Shown here: in pieces, positions 12,431 to 41,704 of the stretch | Numbering within the stretch: position 1 is the first letter of the stretch | Layout: the number at the start of each line of letters is the position of its first letter | Source of the DNA: Ceratotherium simum simum | Lineage: Eukaryota; Chordata; Mammalia; Perissodactyla; Rhinocerotidae | Reading direction: 5' to 3' | Length of the DNA: 64,000 bases | Assembly (NCBI RefSeq): GCF_000283155.1 | Contig: NW_004454225.1 | Span: forward strand, 1,760,386-1,824,385 | Translations under genes and position numbers: made by a program | The notes under the pieces: generated by a model | Seen by the model: only the letters and a program-made list of their open reading frames with translations | Told to the model about the DNA's origin: nothing | Database searches by the model: none

Positions 12431-13014
12431 CTAAAGCTTAGACCTCAACCACAGCTGTAAGGTTCAGATAAAAGAAAAACACACAGCAGGGGTTTCAACA
12501 CAAATCGTTAACCTCGAATCAAAAGCAGGAGTAAGGGACTAGTCACTTTGAGATGAGCAGGGACCACCTTTCCAGGATACTCGGAGGGAACTTAAACATC
12601 AGAAAATCTGCAGAAACAGATGACTTCCAATTCTTTTCCAACTAAGCAATTCTGTATTTTATGGGTTTTAGACTCTTTGAAATGGTTAAACTTTATATGC
12701 TTTTAAATGCACAAGAGACATGAGAGCAATCGCCAAAGCTGTCTAGATAAAGGTTGTGGGGACTCAAGATGAGAAGAAAAGTTACAAGGTGGAATTGATG
12801 GTTTGGGGTGCACCATTGCCCTCTATTGGATTAAATAAATCAGGCCTTTAGTGTGGGTGTGTGTTTCATTATCTCTGGCTGAGTTTGCCGAGAAGTCAGG
12901 GCACCTTTGAGTGGGAAATTAATTTATGCTTGTAAATAGGTCCTGCTGTCTGCTGCCCCTTCCCTGAGGAAATCAATTACAGTTGTAACTCTGATAGCAG
13001 GTTGTTTATCATGT

Positions 13015-13310
13015 TTTTAGTCACTCAGCACATTTACTAAGAGCCTACTAAGCACTGGCTAGGTACTGTAGGGAATCTAAGAATAAATAACAACTACTAC
13101 TACTATTACCATTTATTGGATGCCTACTATGTGCCAGAGTCTTTAACACATTAACACCCAACACCCCCATGAAGTAGGTGTGGTTACTCCCATCTTATGG
13201 ATGAAGAAACAGACACTTGGGAAGTAAGCTGCACGTTGCAGATTTAAATCCAGGTCCATCAACCCCTAAGCCCACACTCTGTTCCCTAAGCCACAACCCT
13301 TCTCCTCAAG
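13015..13310 (-). mobile_element. MIR/L2-derived sequence (reverse)
   Basis: 'gagcctactaagcactggctaggtactg' resembles an L2/MIR end in reverse. It is followed by 'catttattggatgcctactatgtgccag', 'gatgaagaaacagac' and 'aaatccaggtcc', a reverse MIR. Confidence 0.65.
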
Positions 13311-13362
13311 AAATTTACAAACTATTAGGGCAGATAAGACGTAGATATAAACTTCTATACCA

Positions 13363-13697
13363 GGGATTGGCAAACTATGGCCAGTAGGCCAACTTCGACC
13401 CGTCACATTATTTTGGCCACGAGCTAAGACGGTTTTTATATTTTTAAATGGTTGGGGGGAAAAAATCAGAAAAATAATAATACTGTGTACATGTAAAAAT
13501 CATACGAAATTCAAATTTCAGTGTCCATAAACACAGTCTTATTGGAACCTGGCCATGCCTGTCCATCCACTATTCTCTCAGGCTCTCTTCCCGACACAAC
13601 AGCACAGATGAGCAGTTGTGGCAGAGACTGCGTGCCCCACAAAGCCAAAAATATTGACCCTCTGGCCCTCACAGAAAAGATTTGACAACTCCTAGTC
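13363..13697 (+). mobile_element. hAT-type DNA transposon (non-autonomous)
   Basis: The ends cagggattggcaaac and the complement of gatttgacaactcctag form diverged terminal inverted repeats. They are flanked by tctatac on the left and tctacag on the right, fitting an 8-bp hAT target duplication that has since diverged. Interior landmarks 'cttattggaacctggccatgcc' and 'gttgtggcagagactgcgtg' are those of a common placental MER element. Confidence 0.7.
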
Positions 13698-13699
13698 TA

Positions 13700-16600
13700 C
13701 AGTCCAAGGTGGAATGTGATGCATCAATAGGAGAGGTTTTTAAAAAGGGTTTTGAGAGTTAAGAAGAGAGGAAACTAACATTTATTTAACTCACGGTGTC
13801 AGGTGCTAGAAAGGATATACAGGTGTGCTCTGTTTTAAGACTCAATGCATGAAAACCCAGACTTTAAAACAGATAAATTAAAAGATAGTTATTTGCATAA
13901 CAAATTTTCCTTTTCACTTTGTAAAGGGATTCACCATGGGGTTCCTTTATAGAATGAGCCTCCACAATGCATGCTAATATGATTCCACTTACAAATATTC
14001 TATTCAAAATAACTTTTCAAGAACCTATCTATTGTGCACAGGTAGGCTTAGCTATAACCATTTTTCCTGGCAGTGTAAGGTTTTCTACTCTGAAAAGTAA
14101 CTGAGCTGACCTAGCGGATTTGAGGGAGGCGTAAGTGCTTTACCTTCTCCTTCTCTCCGAGAGGGGATCTGCCTGACAAATTGCAAGGCTGTGGGTTCCA
14201 GGTCCCTGCATTACGTGAAGTTAGAGAGCTGATGTGGCACCACATTTTTAGCTGAGCTCCTCCGGTAGCTGCGACCAAAGTCCAAAAATCTAAACTCCCC
14301 TGTATTCTATGACTTCACATCATTTGCAAGATAAATTAATAAAAATTACGGTTGTTGCTAATGTCCTGATAAATATGCTACAAGCAATCCTTATAAAGAG
14401 CAATGTTTCTCTTTTTTTTCCCCCAGGACATTATCTTAACTGAATTACAACATAAACTGGGGCAAGTCATATAATATTTAAATTAGAGCTCTCCCCAGCA
14501 GAATAGGAAGTGGTGTCACCGAGTCAGTTTAGGACTCGGCTCCCTCTTTCGATGGGTCCGGAGCCTGAATCTTCCAACAGCTTCATGCTGTTACACAATT
14601 GCTCTTTTTAAGAGATGCATAAAACAGAAACCTGGGCTATTCCTAGCCAACTTAGGAGGAGCTGAAATGGTTCAAGAAGTTTCTTGCTGGTACCATTTTG
14701 ATGGTAACTGTGTTTCAGAACACATCCACTTAATCTGGCTTTCAAATGGAGGCTATATTAAAGAGCTGTCTCCTGGCTTTTTGTTTTCATCCTCTGTGGT
14801 GACTATATTTTAGAAGTAGATAAACATTATTGGTACATGGCCTGAATATTTTTCAGGTTTTTTGGTGGTAAAAGAAGCTTAAATGGAAATGGAAGGGCAG
14901 AGAAAATCGTGCCTGGGGAAGTCCTGGGTGGCGTTGCCTTGTGGCAAAGCAGATCTCTCCCAGGGCTGCGAATGGATATTATGTGCAATTCGTAAACCGG
15001 GGAAGTGAAAGTGAGAGAGGGGCAGAGGGCTGGCGAACAGCAGAGCCAGCATTAGGGGCAGGAGCCCTGCATTGTTCTGAGGCAGGATTTCTGGACAGAT
15101 GGCAGCGTCGACAGGGTTGGGATGGGTAGGAGAAGGCTGCTGCTGGTGGCTTGGCACCTGGCTGCTGTCACTTCTCCTTCGCACTCTATGGCAGGTAGCA
15201 TTTCAGCCATTTCTAAAGCTGATAACTGGCAGGGAAAGCACATTCAATCCATCTGTGAGGTTCTCTGAAGAGGTGTTTCTGTCTCCATCTCCCCCTGAGG
15301 TCAGGAGCACTGTAACTGCAAATAGCAGTGAGAAGGCTCCACTGCATGCTTGAGCCTGCTCTCTCTCTCTCTCTTCTCTTTTCTCTCTTGGAATTGTTGC
15401 TACCACGTTTTTGTCTCCTTCACATATATTTGTTGTTTCCCAGATGCAGTATGCAGTGGTGGTGGGTACAGATTACAAAACAAATGAATACTGAATAATA
15501 GTTCAGTTTTCTTTTTACCTGGTGGTAATTTAAAACTTTTTAAAATTAAAACTAATGGATATAAAGGAATGGGATATAAATTTCATGCATTTTTATGATC
15601 AAACAGAACACTGACACCCGGGGATGGCACATGCACCATTCTCCGCTATTAGGGACCATTCAAAGGAAGAATTTGCAAAGCCCTACGATTTGAATGAAAA
15701 CAGAGCATACCCCACTCCACTCCAACTGTCTCCCTCCTTCCAAAGAGCATCGGAACAGATTTCATTTCACAAATGGAAATGGGATGCAAACAAATTTTTT
15801 TAAAGTGATTTCATGAAGAGTGGGCCTGTTTAATTGGGTTTTTTGAGCCAGGATTAATATTATAAGCTGGGGAGCTCTGTGATGTTCCTATGTCCTTGGC
15901 TTTGTCAAACCACCTGCCTCTTGGGGGAAGGCAGAGAAAAGTGCCACGAATCAGAAGCAATTGTACTTCTGCCTGGGCCTTCTCACTGAAGTGACTTACA
16001 GCCAGCCTGGACCGAGCACCCAGGCCTGATCTGAGTTATATGTAATGTAGGAAAGATCTTCCCAAACTCAAGGTCATATGTAGAGCATGCCTCAGATATT
16101 TTTTTCATCTCTAATTTATGTGACTTTCTAATATGTTTAGCATTTGCCCTCTCCTTGTCTCCATCCTGCTTATTAAGGCAAATTTGCATAGAAATGGAAT
16201 CTTGGTTTTCAGGACCATTCACCTGACACTCGTGACCAGTGTCTACTTTAGATACCATGAGGGTGACCCACAGACGCCACATCTCCCTGCAAACTAGAGG
16301 CAAGACCTTAATTAGGGGTAGCTTTGCATGTTAAAGTAATGGGGTGAATCAAATCAGCAAATGCATTTAGCTTTCACTAAGGAGGGCAGAATACTCCTTC
16401 CCGTGGAGTGGGCCATCCTAGGTCACAGAAACTTTAATTTGCCTTAGATGGACAGATCTTGAAGAAAGTATCCAAAAAGTATATATTTGTATATATTTTT
16501 TTGTTTGGAAATAAGTTTTGGCTGGCAATAAAGCTCAGACAGTTAACTGTGACATTTTACTTTGGCTCCTGAAATATTTTTTGCTTAATACCTATCTTTG

Positions 16601-17110
16601 GGAGTGGTAATATTCATCTCCACAAATTGCTGTCAGGAGACGAAGCAAATGTGGAAAATCAGAGAAACGAGCCCTTTGCTATCAAGACCACTGCAGTTGG
16701 CGTTAATCCTCAGATCTCCGCGTGGTACACCCTCCCACCGATAGCCACTTTCCTTATTTACCCAAATCTTGTCACTTGGGCAGAATTTCCCACTGAGAGG
16801 ACAATTGTGGTCCTAGTTTACCGTTCCCTGAAAGTCAATTAGGTTTCAGGGTTACCAACCTAAAGGGTTTCAGACTTAGGCAAATTTTGCAAAACTTAAG
16901 TGCTTAGTAACAGTGTCAAGATTGTGTCCTGACAGTAAGCTGTCTTATCAGAGAACCAAAGGATTTGATGGTCATGGAGAATAAGCATCAAATTTCCCCC
17001 ATGAGAAGTTTCTAGGAGATGGGAGAAATCAGAAGAACACTTGGGCTGTTTTTGGCCGGGACACCTTTGCTGAGGATAAGTTCACTCCATAAAATTATTT
17101 TAAAATGTAA
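13700..17110. other. Non-coding interval
   Basis: No coding exon was recognised. A (CT)n tract lies at about 15358-15392. The rest is unremarkable AT-rich sequence. A noncoding GRAP2 exon could be hidden here; I cannot support one. Confidence 0.5.
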
Positions 17111-17119
17111 ATACTACTT

Positions 17120-17290
17120 AGCTTTATCTTGTGTAACATTTTGCATCTATTATTTAATCTCACATCCTTATTAGTTGAATATTATGATCCCCATTTTATA
17201 GGTGAGGAAACTGAGACTCCAAGAGGTTTAGTTACTTGTACAAGATCATATAGCATTCACCAGCAAAACTCGGACTCTGCTCTCTTTCTA
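17120..17290 (-). mobile_element. MIR SINE (reverse)
   Basis: 'tatttaatctcacatccttatta' and 'atgatccccattttataggtgaggaaactgagac' followed by 'gttacttgtacaagatcatatagc' read as a reverse MIR. Confidence 0.7.
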
Positions 17291-18065
17291 TTACATCCCT
17301 ACTGTCTCCTAAAAAACCCAACCATATTTCATTTGTAGGCTAACTTATTTATCTTCATACAGGTCTCATGTATTATTAGAAGGGGCCAATATTTTAACTC
17401 AATTCAGAAATATTAAAATAAAAATTCACAAAATGTATATGGCTTACACTATAATAATAAAATGAGGAATTTGAGTCTCCCAACTCTAAAACCGGAATGC
17501 TCTCTACTCTCAAACCATGTGGAAGGACGCTAAGTTCCCCACTGGCCAACGCTGTCTAATTCTCTTAAATGATTCAGATGTAAAAGAGTAAATGGCATCT
17601 GTCTAATTAACACTGCCTGGTTAAGTATAGCTGCCAAGGGACAGCCTCGGCGACAGTGTTTAGAGAACAGTCTTTCCAGCCCCTCGGGGGTCAAGTTAGA
17701 GATGAGAGCAAGTCTCTGTCCTTATCAACCAGAAACAGAGATGCCCCAGAAATGGTGACAGGCCAGGACAAGCGAAAGGAGATGATAGGAGAGAGGAGAG
17801 GCCATCGCTGGCCTTCATTTCCTGTTCCTGGCTTTTGGGGATCCAGAGAATGATGAGGGAACCAGATCCTAAAGGCGCTGGCAGGTCTTCCCGAAAACAA
17901 GAGCCCTCACTGTGCGCCTGTGCCTCCCTCTCCGGCCCGGAGACATTCAGCCCCTGGCCTACCAACAGCTAAGACTGCTACACGGCCAGCATCTGCTCTG
18001 CTGCCCTTCTCCTGGCAGGAAGGCACAATGACCACATTCTGTGTCTTCCAGCTTCACAGGACAAC

Positions 18066-35898
<17,833 letters not shown>

Positions 35899-35984
35899 AG
35901 CCCTTCTGAAGCAGTCAGAGGCTTTCGTCTGAAGCTGCCTTCAAGAGAGGGGGCAAGGAAGAAAAGCTGGGACTATATACACGT

Positions 35985-36035
35985 ATATATATGTGCGTGT
36001 ATATGTGTATTTACACATACACGCACATATATATA
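35985..36035 (+). repeat. Self-complementary TA/TG tract in GRAP2 3'UTR
   Basis: The left arm atatatatgtgcgtgt (35985-36000) and the following atatgtgt pair with acacatacacgcac (36013-36026) and the following atatatata. Two unpaired bases and a short loop remain. In RNA this would be a long stem just 90 nt after the stop. Confidence 0.75.
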
Positions 36036-37916
36036 TGCCTGTGTATACACACATTTTATAATAGTAATTTATTGGCAATTTAGTTGGATAATTAGTTGAT
36101 ATGAAAGGAACTCAGGTGGGGAATTATATTCATACTTGTTTTTCTACTCCCCTCAGCGGGTGTGCGGAAGGCAGTAGGGAGCTGGGAAGTGCGGGGCAGG
36201 GAAATGAAATTGAAATTCCTCCTGTCCTTAAGATGGCACCGCTTCCTCATTGTTTGGGGAATTTTCACAGAGAGGAGCTATGCAGAGATCCACACCCTGG
36301 CGTTGGACCAGAACCACAGGGCGGAGTTGAACCTGGACATGGTGGGGCATGTTCTGGCTCACCTTCAGGCCCTACTCACCTCCAGGGTTTGCAGGGCGGC
36401 TTCCCTCCTGTTCTCCAAGGGTGGGCACCGCTGGATTGAGAATTAAGGTGCAGCCACACAAGTCTGAGCTGGGAGCGGGAAGGGGTGTGAAGGCAGGACT
36501 GGAGCAACCCGTGTCCCGAGGCCTGGGCAAGGCTGGCCTCCTGGTCGCTGCTCAGCTGAGACCTTCATCGCCCTCAAAGGAATGTTCCTCGGCTAATCCT
36601 CTTCCTTGTGGCTAACATGGAGAAACAGAGACAGTGAGGAGCCAAGACTGGGAAATGGAGGGGTTTTTCACAAACCTCCCAGTGGCTTACTTGAGTGGAA
36701 CCTCCATTTCCCTGGCTTTCAGGAAAGCAGCATCCTAGATTCTGTCAAGTGCCTGGAGAAGCCCTGCCTGAGAATGCGGATTTTAGAGCCATTGTTTTAT
36801 GTTACGAGGGTGTCTCTTTGGGGCTCTGTTTGTTTTCCCTCTTGATTTTCTGTGTTTTGAAGATGCTTTGCCGAGTGGCACAGAGAGAAGCCCACTCCAT
36901 CTGAGCATTGACCAGCAATTGGTTGATTGACTGATTGAACAGGACCCTGGGAGGGAGCTGGCTTTGAAATGAACTTCCTGTTCCATCTGACTGTTGGACC
37001 ACTGCTGCCCCCCAACCCGGGTCTGCACCTGGGGAGAGCAACCCCACTGCCACTGTCTGTCCTGGTCACCTCAGAATAGAATTGTGTTTCCTAGTGCTCA
37101 CCCTGGGGGCGTGAAGCCACACCAGCCTGGCTGGGGAGAAGGAAGCTCAGTGTTTTAGTGGAGCCTGGGAGCAAATATGCCTGCACGGAGGGCACTTAGA
37201 AGGGTGTGTGTGTGCGTGTGTGGGTGTGTGTGTGTACTGAGACGTGAAAGCAAGGGTTGGGGTGAAAGTGTTGGTGAGGGAGCATGTGGGTGAGTGGGGG
37301 CCTGTTCCTTTGTCTTCTTCCCCAGTCCTTCCAGCTCTAAGGAGGGTCGGGGGCAGCCATTATCGAAGGTAAAATAAGAAGAAAGAGTTTCTGACTCAGA
37401 AGTAACAGTCAGTGTAACGTAGGCTGTGTCCCTTTGACTCTGAATCCTACGATTCTCTGATCCCCACGTTGCCTTTAGAGAAAAAGGGAACAAGAAGGGC
37501 CTCTGTGGTGGGTCTTGGGAGGGAAGAGAAAATAGCCTGAGAGAGGTGGGGGGAGTCGAGCGTGAGTGCGGAGCCTCTCGCAGCCTTTGGAAATGAAAGC
37601 ATGGAGAGGAAGAGGGAGCGCAGACATTTCAAAAGATCAAGGAGCAGCGTGAGAGACACAAAGGGAGGGGAAGGGAGCAGGAGGTTAAGTAGGACAAGCG
37701 AAGACGTTGGAGTATGGCGTCCGCGGCCGACCACGCACCGAAGGGGGGGCCCAGGCAGGTGGGGAAGGAGGAATTAGAGCAGAGAAATGAGCACCGAGGA
37801 AGGCAGAGGGCAAAGACACCACAGGGATGAAGACAAAAGAATAGGGAGGGAGAGAACAAAGACGAAGAAGACCTATAAGCTATTTTGGTGCTAGGTAACG
37901 TGAACGTGTTACAGTA

Positions 37917-37922
37917 AATAAA
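37917..37922 (+). promoter_or_regulatory. Candidate upstream poly(A) signal of GRAP2
   Basis: AATAAA in 'acagtaaataaaagcc'. No strong GT-rich downstream element is seen, so it may be a weak or alternative site. Confidence 0.4.
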
Positions 37923-38094
37923 AGCCAAAAGTAATGTTTGATTTTACAGTATTTAGAAAGCATATGCTTTAAGCAGCCCACAAACTTCATCCACTTGTCT
38001 GACTATGTGGGAGGACCAGCCCCAGTGCAGGCAGAGGGAAACGATTTGGTTCCAGCCTGGATTTTGTGCCTTGAAACACTTCTCAAGAAGCAAT

Positions 38095-38100
38095 AATAAA
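38095..38100 (+). promoter_or_regulatory. Candidate main poly(A) signal of GRAP2
   Basis: AATAAA in 'gcaataataaaacaag', followed within 30 nt by the GT-rich 'gctgtgtctggtgtctgtg', the usual downstream element. Confidence 0.6.
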
Positions 38101-38714
38101 ACAAGTGCCCTCGTTTGCTGGGCTGTGTCTGGTGTCTGTGTCACACACCTCTCTGGTGGGAGGCAGGGGTCATTGGCCTGGAGGGGCTGACCACACAGTG
38201 TGGGCACAGCTTTCAGAATCCCTGGAACTGGGCGCTCTGTTCCACTAGAGGCCATTGTGGGAGTATTTTTAATTGAGGTGCGAGAATAGCCTTGCCCCCG
38301 CTCATCACGTGGCCCGATTCCGAGGGAAGCAAGAGTCACCCTGACCGCCCACAGAGAACAAGGGCCCTTAGGGACCAAGCCAAGAGGACAAAGACCGCAC
38401 TGTCTGCACTGTGGGGGAGGGGATGCTGACTCTCCTTGGCCTCTGGTGCTGCCTGGGGGAGCATGTGGCGTTGCTTTCCACCTGACAGCATTTCAGCACC
38501 AGGGGCGAGTCCACCTAGGGCCCTCACCAGCCACACAACCAGCAAACAGCACCTTGTCTCTGAATTCTGCTGAAATGCTCTGCTGTGATTTGGGAGCAGG
38601 GAACTTCCAGAGAAAATCCAGTTCCTGTTGGACCAGTTCAGTTTTCCTAACCGCTTGCTGAGGCTCGCTGCAACTCAAATATCTGGCACCTGCCATGGCC
38701 TTAGGGTGATCTGA

Positions 38715-38850
38715 GGCCGGTGCTTCTCACCACTACTGTGCCTACGAATTGCCTGGGGAGTATGTTAAAACGCAGATTCTGATCCAACCCTGTATTTCTA
38801 CCAACCTCTGAGGCGATGTTGCTGGGCCCACAGACCACACTTAGTAGCGA
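38715..38850 (+). mobile_element. MER5A-like hAT element
   Basis: 'ggtgcttctcaccactactgtgcctacgaattgcctgggga', 'gttaaaacgcagattctgatccaac' and 'gcccacagaccacac' follow the MER5A pattern, diverged. Confidence 0.6.
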
Positions 38851-38854
38851 GGGC

Positions 38855-39395
38855 AAAGAACTTGGCAGTAGCTACACAAACCTAATTGGATCTCTTTTCT
38901 GGGGATATTCAGGCATTTTTCTTCATTGCTAACAGGTAAGTCGTTTTGGCTGTGCGATAGATATGATTCAGAACTGTCATTATGACATCATTCATATTTG
39001 GCAGCACAGGTGACTTATTATTTTAGCATCTTCATCTCCATCAAAAATCTAGAAACTTTAGGGCGAGAGGCATTCAGATGAAATACAAGCAGAGATTTCC
39101 TAATAGTAATTCTTTTAAACATGAGCAGAGGTTACAGAAGAAGTTGTGAAAGCTTTCTCAGGAAATTTTGAAACATAAAATTGACTCCTATCAGGTGTGG
39201 TCCTGGTTGAAGGCAGGGGAACGGCCCATGTGACATCATTAGACCTCCGCTAACCCAAAGCAGGAGAGGCCACATGGGACAGATTGGCATGGTCAAAATA
39301 TTTGCTGTTTGCCAACATTTCAGCCCGTCTATACCAAGGCAAGGACATGAGAAAAGCATATTGTTTCAACTCTTCTTTTAAATACTTCTCAGATT
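38855..39395. other. Intergenic, nothing recognised
   Basis: No exon or nameable repeat was seen between the MER5A-like element and the L2 copy. Confidence 0.5.
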
Positions 39396-39399
39396 CCTC

Positions 39400-40075
39400 C
39401 ACTTTTCTCCATCAGCTCGGCCATGCCACCATCATCTCTCTCTTAGGCAGCAGGATGAGCCTCCACGCTTTTCTCCCTGCATGCTCTCTTGTCCCCAATC
39501 CGGTCTCCACACAGACGCCGAGCAATCTTTGTAAGACATGAATCTGATCATGTCGCTCCCCTGCCCATTGCGCTTAGGTTTAAATCCAAAGTCCTAGGTC
39601 TGGACTGTGAGGTCGGACCCCTGCCAACCTCTCCAGCCTCCTCTTGTGCCTCTTCCTCCTTGCTTTCATGCCCCTGCCCCACTGGCCTTCTTTCAGCCTC
39701 CAGGTGGCCAAGGATTTGTCCCCAAATCCTTCACACTTGCTGTTCCCTCTGCCTGGAATGCACATCCGCTGCTCTTAACTGGGCTAACTCCTATGCATCT
39801 CCAGGTCTCGGTTTAAATGTCACTTTCTCAAATCGTGCTTTCCTGACCCCTAATCTAAAGTAATCCTTCCCATTAGACCGTCTCAGGGCTCCCAGTGCTT
39901 TTCCTGAGTAGCACAGACACAGCGGGTGGCACTAGACTGACCTGTATAGACTGTTAGATGTAAGCTCTCTTCAGGCAGGGATCGTCTCTGTTTTGTAAAC
40001 CGTTGTGTGCCCAGCATCTGGCACTATGCATGACACGCGGAGGCTCAGTAAATATTTGTTTAATGGATGAACAAG
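39400..40075 (+). mobile_element. L2 LINE 3' region
   Basis: This is one of the best-preserved L2 ends in the window: 'gccaccatcatctctctcttagg', 'tgaatctgatcatgtcgctcccctgcccattgcgc', 'ttgctgttccctctgcctggaatgc' and 'ctcagtaaatatttgtttaatggatg'. It is dead: stops lie in all + frames. Confidence 0.9.
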
Positions 40076-40579
40076 TGCAACTTGCCTCCTCTTACCTATC
40101 ATTCATTCTGTAACCCAATGTCCTGGCCTTACAGATCCGTAGGTGCAAAGAAGGTGATATTAACATTGATGCCTAAGTTGCAGTAGCTTTTAGTGACCTC
40201 CCCTCAAAATCTCCAGTTACTCCTGAGAGTCCAAGAGAGGGAGGCTGGTATTTCTCGTGTGTTTAAGCACCGGTCTGCTATGTCTCCTCCTCTGGCCATG
40301 TCCAGTTGCCCCTGAACATCCTCTGCTGACAACGGCTTCCTGATGCTGCGGATTTACTGTGCATTGCATCTGCCTGCTGGTGAAATGGCCCAATCCTTCA
40401 GGAAACCAAATCTGCCCTGCAGTCCATGTGGCAAAGGGGTTGGGGAAGGGGTGGGTGGAGAATGGCCTCACAAATTCTGAGTAGCCCTTGTCCCAGTCCC
40501 AGAGAGGCACTGCTTGGGTCCAGGGTCCTTGTTCCCTCCTCACTGGAGTCCTCTCTCCATCAGACAGGTCAAGGGATGC

Positions 40580-41600
40580 CACCTTCCCCTCCATGTCTCA
40601 TCTGTCTATCTCCCTATTGCCCCTCTCTCCTTCAGCTGAAAAGGAGTGCCCTTGTACCTCTTCATTTGTGCGATAGATACCACCTAGGGTCCCAGTTGTA
40701 TAAGCTGCACTCAGCTATAATTCATTCATTGAATCAACAAATATTTACAAAGTACCCCCTAGGGGCCAGAGACAATCAGCCAGCAGGTCCTTCACATCTC
40801 TCGACTGCCCTTCTCTGCATCTGTGCCACTGTCACCACCTCATTTCAGACTTCTCTCACTTCTGTCCCGACTGCAATAGTCTCAGAACTGGTCTCCCTGC
40901 CTCCTGGCTGGCCCCCTCTCATCCAGCCTCCACTGACTGCCAGAGAGATCTTATTAACATGCAAAGCTGATGACATCAGGCTTCTGTTCAAAAGCCTTCG
41001 GGGCTCCCTATGGCTTTCAGGCTGGAGTTTAAACTCCTTGGCTTCCCACTAAAGACATTTTGTGATCTGACTGCTGTCTGTTTGTTCAGCCACAACTCCC
41101 ATCTCTCCTCACTATGAGTCATGTTGTCTCAGACCTCTGAGTCTTCCCATTTTGTTCCTTCTGCCTGGAACGCCTTTCTCCCACTTTTTTATCTAGACCA
41201 GTGCTGCCCAATAGGACATTCTGCCGTGATGATGGAAAAGTTCTATAAAGGCTCTGTCCAATGTGGTAGCCTGAGGCCACGTGTGGCTATTGAGTACTTG
41301 CAATGTCACTAGTGCGAGTGAGTTAAATAGCCGTATGTGGCAAGTGACTACCTTATTGGGCAGACTAGGTCCAGATAACTGCTACTCACTTTGAAATACT
41401 TAGCTCAGGGTTCAAGTTCTCCACTGGGAAGCCATCTCAACTTCCTGGCTGATGTAGATGCCCCTCCTTTATGTTCCTGTAGCATCCTTGTTCTGCTTCT
41501 GTCCTGATAACTCAGAACTCTGTATTAGTCGTTGACCTGCCTCCCCCACTGGACTGAATATTTTTGAGGGCAAACAGTTCACCCAATAAATGGTTGATGC
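40580..41600 (+). mobile_element. L2 LINE 3' region, interrupted by a hAT element
   Basis: 'ctcagaactggtctccctgcctcctggctgg', 'aacatgcaaagctgatgacatcagg', 'ccttctgcctggaacgccttt' and, after the insertion at 41203-41375, 'ctccactgggaagcc' and 'cactggactgaat'. A short reverse L2-like end is present at about 40725-40780. A 208-residue open frame at 40426-41052 is carried by this repeat. Confidence 0.75.
41203..41375 (+). mobile_element. hAT/MER-type element with inverted ends
   Basis: 'cagtgctgcccaataggacattctgccgtgatgatgg' at the left and 'gactaccttattgggcagact' at the right are inverted ends; 'gaggccacgtgtggctattgag' lies between. It is of the same broad kind as 2733-3077 and 48236-48425. Confidence 0.7.
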
Positions 41601-41704
41601 ATGAATGCACTGGTGTGCTGATAAAGGTTTAACAACTGGCTCTCTAAGGGAAAGCCCTGATTTATTATGTTTGCCAATTCTGTGGTGTAAATATTCTTAC
41701 CATG

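Larger units (their letters stand above)
35899..38115 (+). other. GRAP2: GRAP2 3' untranslated region (inferred extent)
   Basis: It follows the stop codon. The end is inferred from an AATAAA at 38095-38100 followed by a GT-rich stretch ('ggctgtgtctggtgtctgtgtc'); an earlier AATAAA lies at 37917-37922. A self-complementary TA/TG tract lies at 35985-36035 and a GT-rich microsatellite at about 37203-37234. Length near 2.2 kb agrees with my recollection of the human transcript; the exact cleavage site is unknown. Confidence 0.65.

Noticed and set aside
36162..36446. A 94-residue frame in the GRAP2 3'UTR
   Set aside because: No recognisable domain; it lies in the 3'UTR and is explained by chance.
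40426..41052. A 208-residue plus-strand open frame
   Set aside because: Most of it lies in L2 repeat text and no protein domain is seen.
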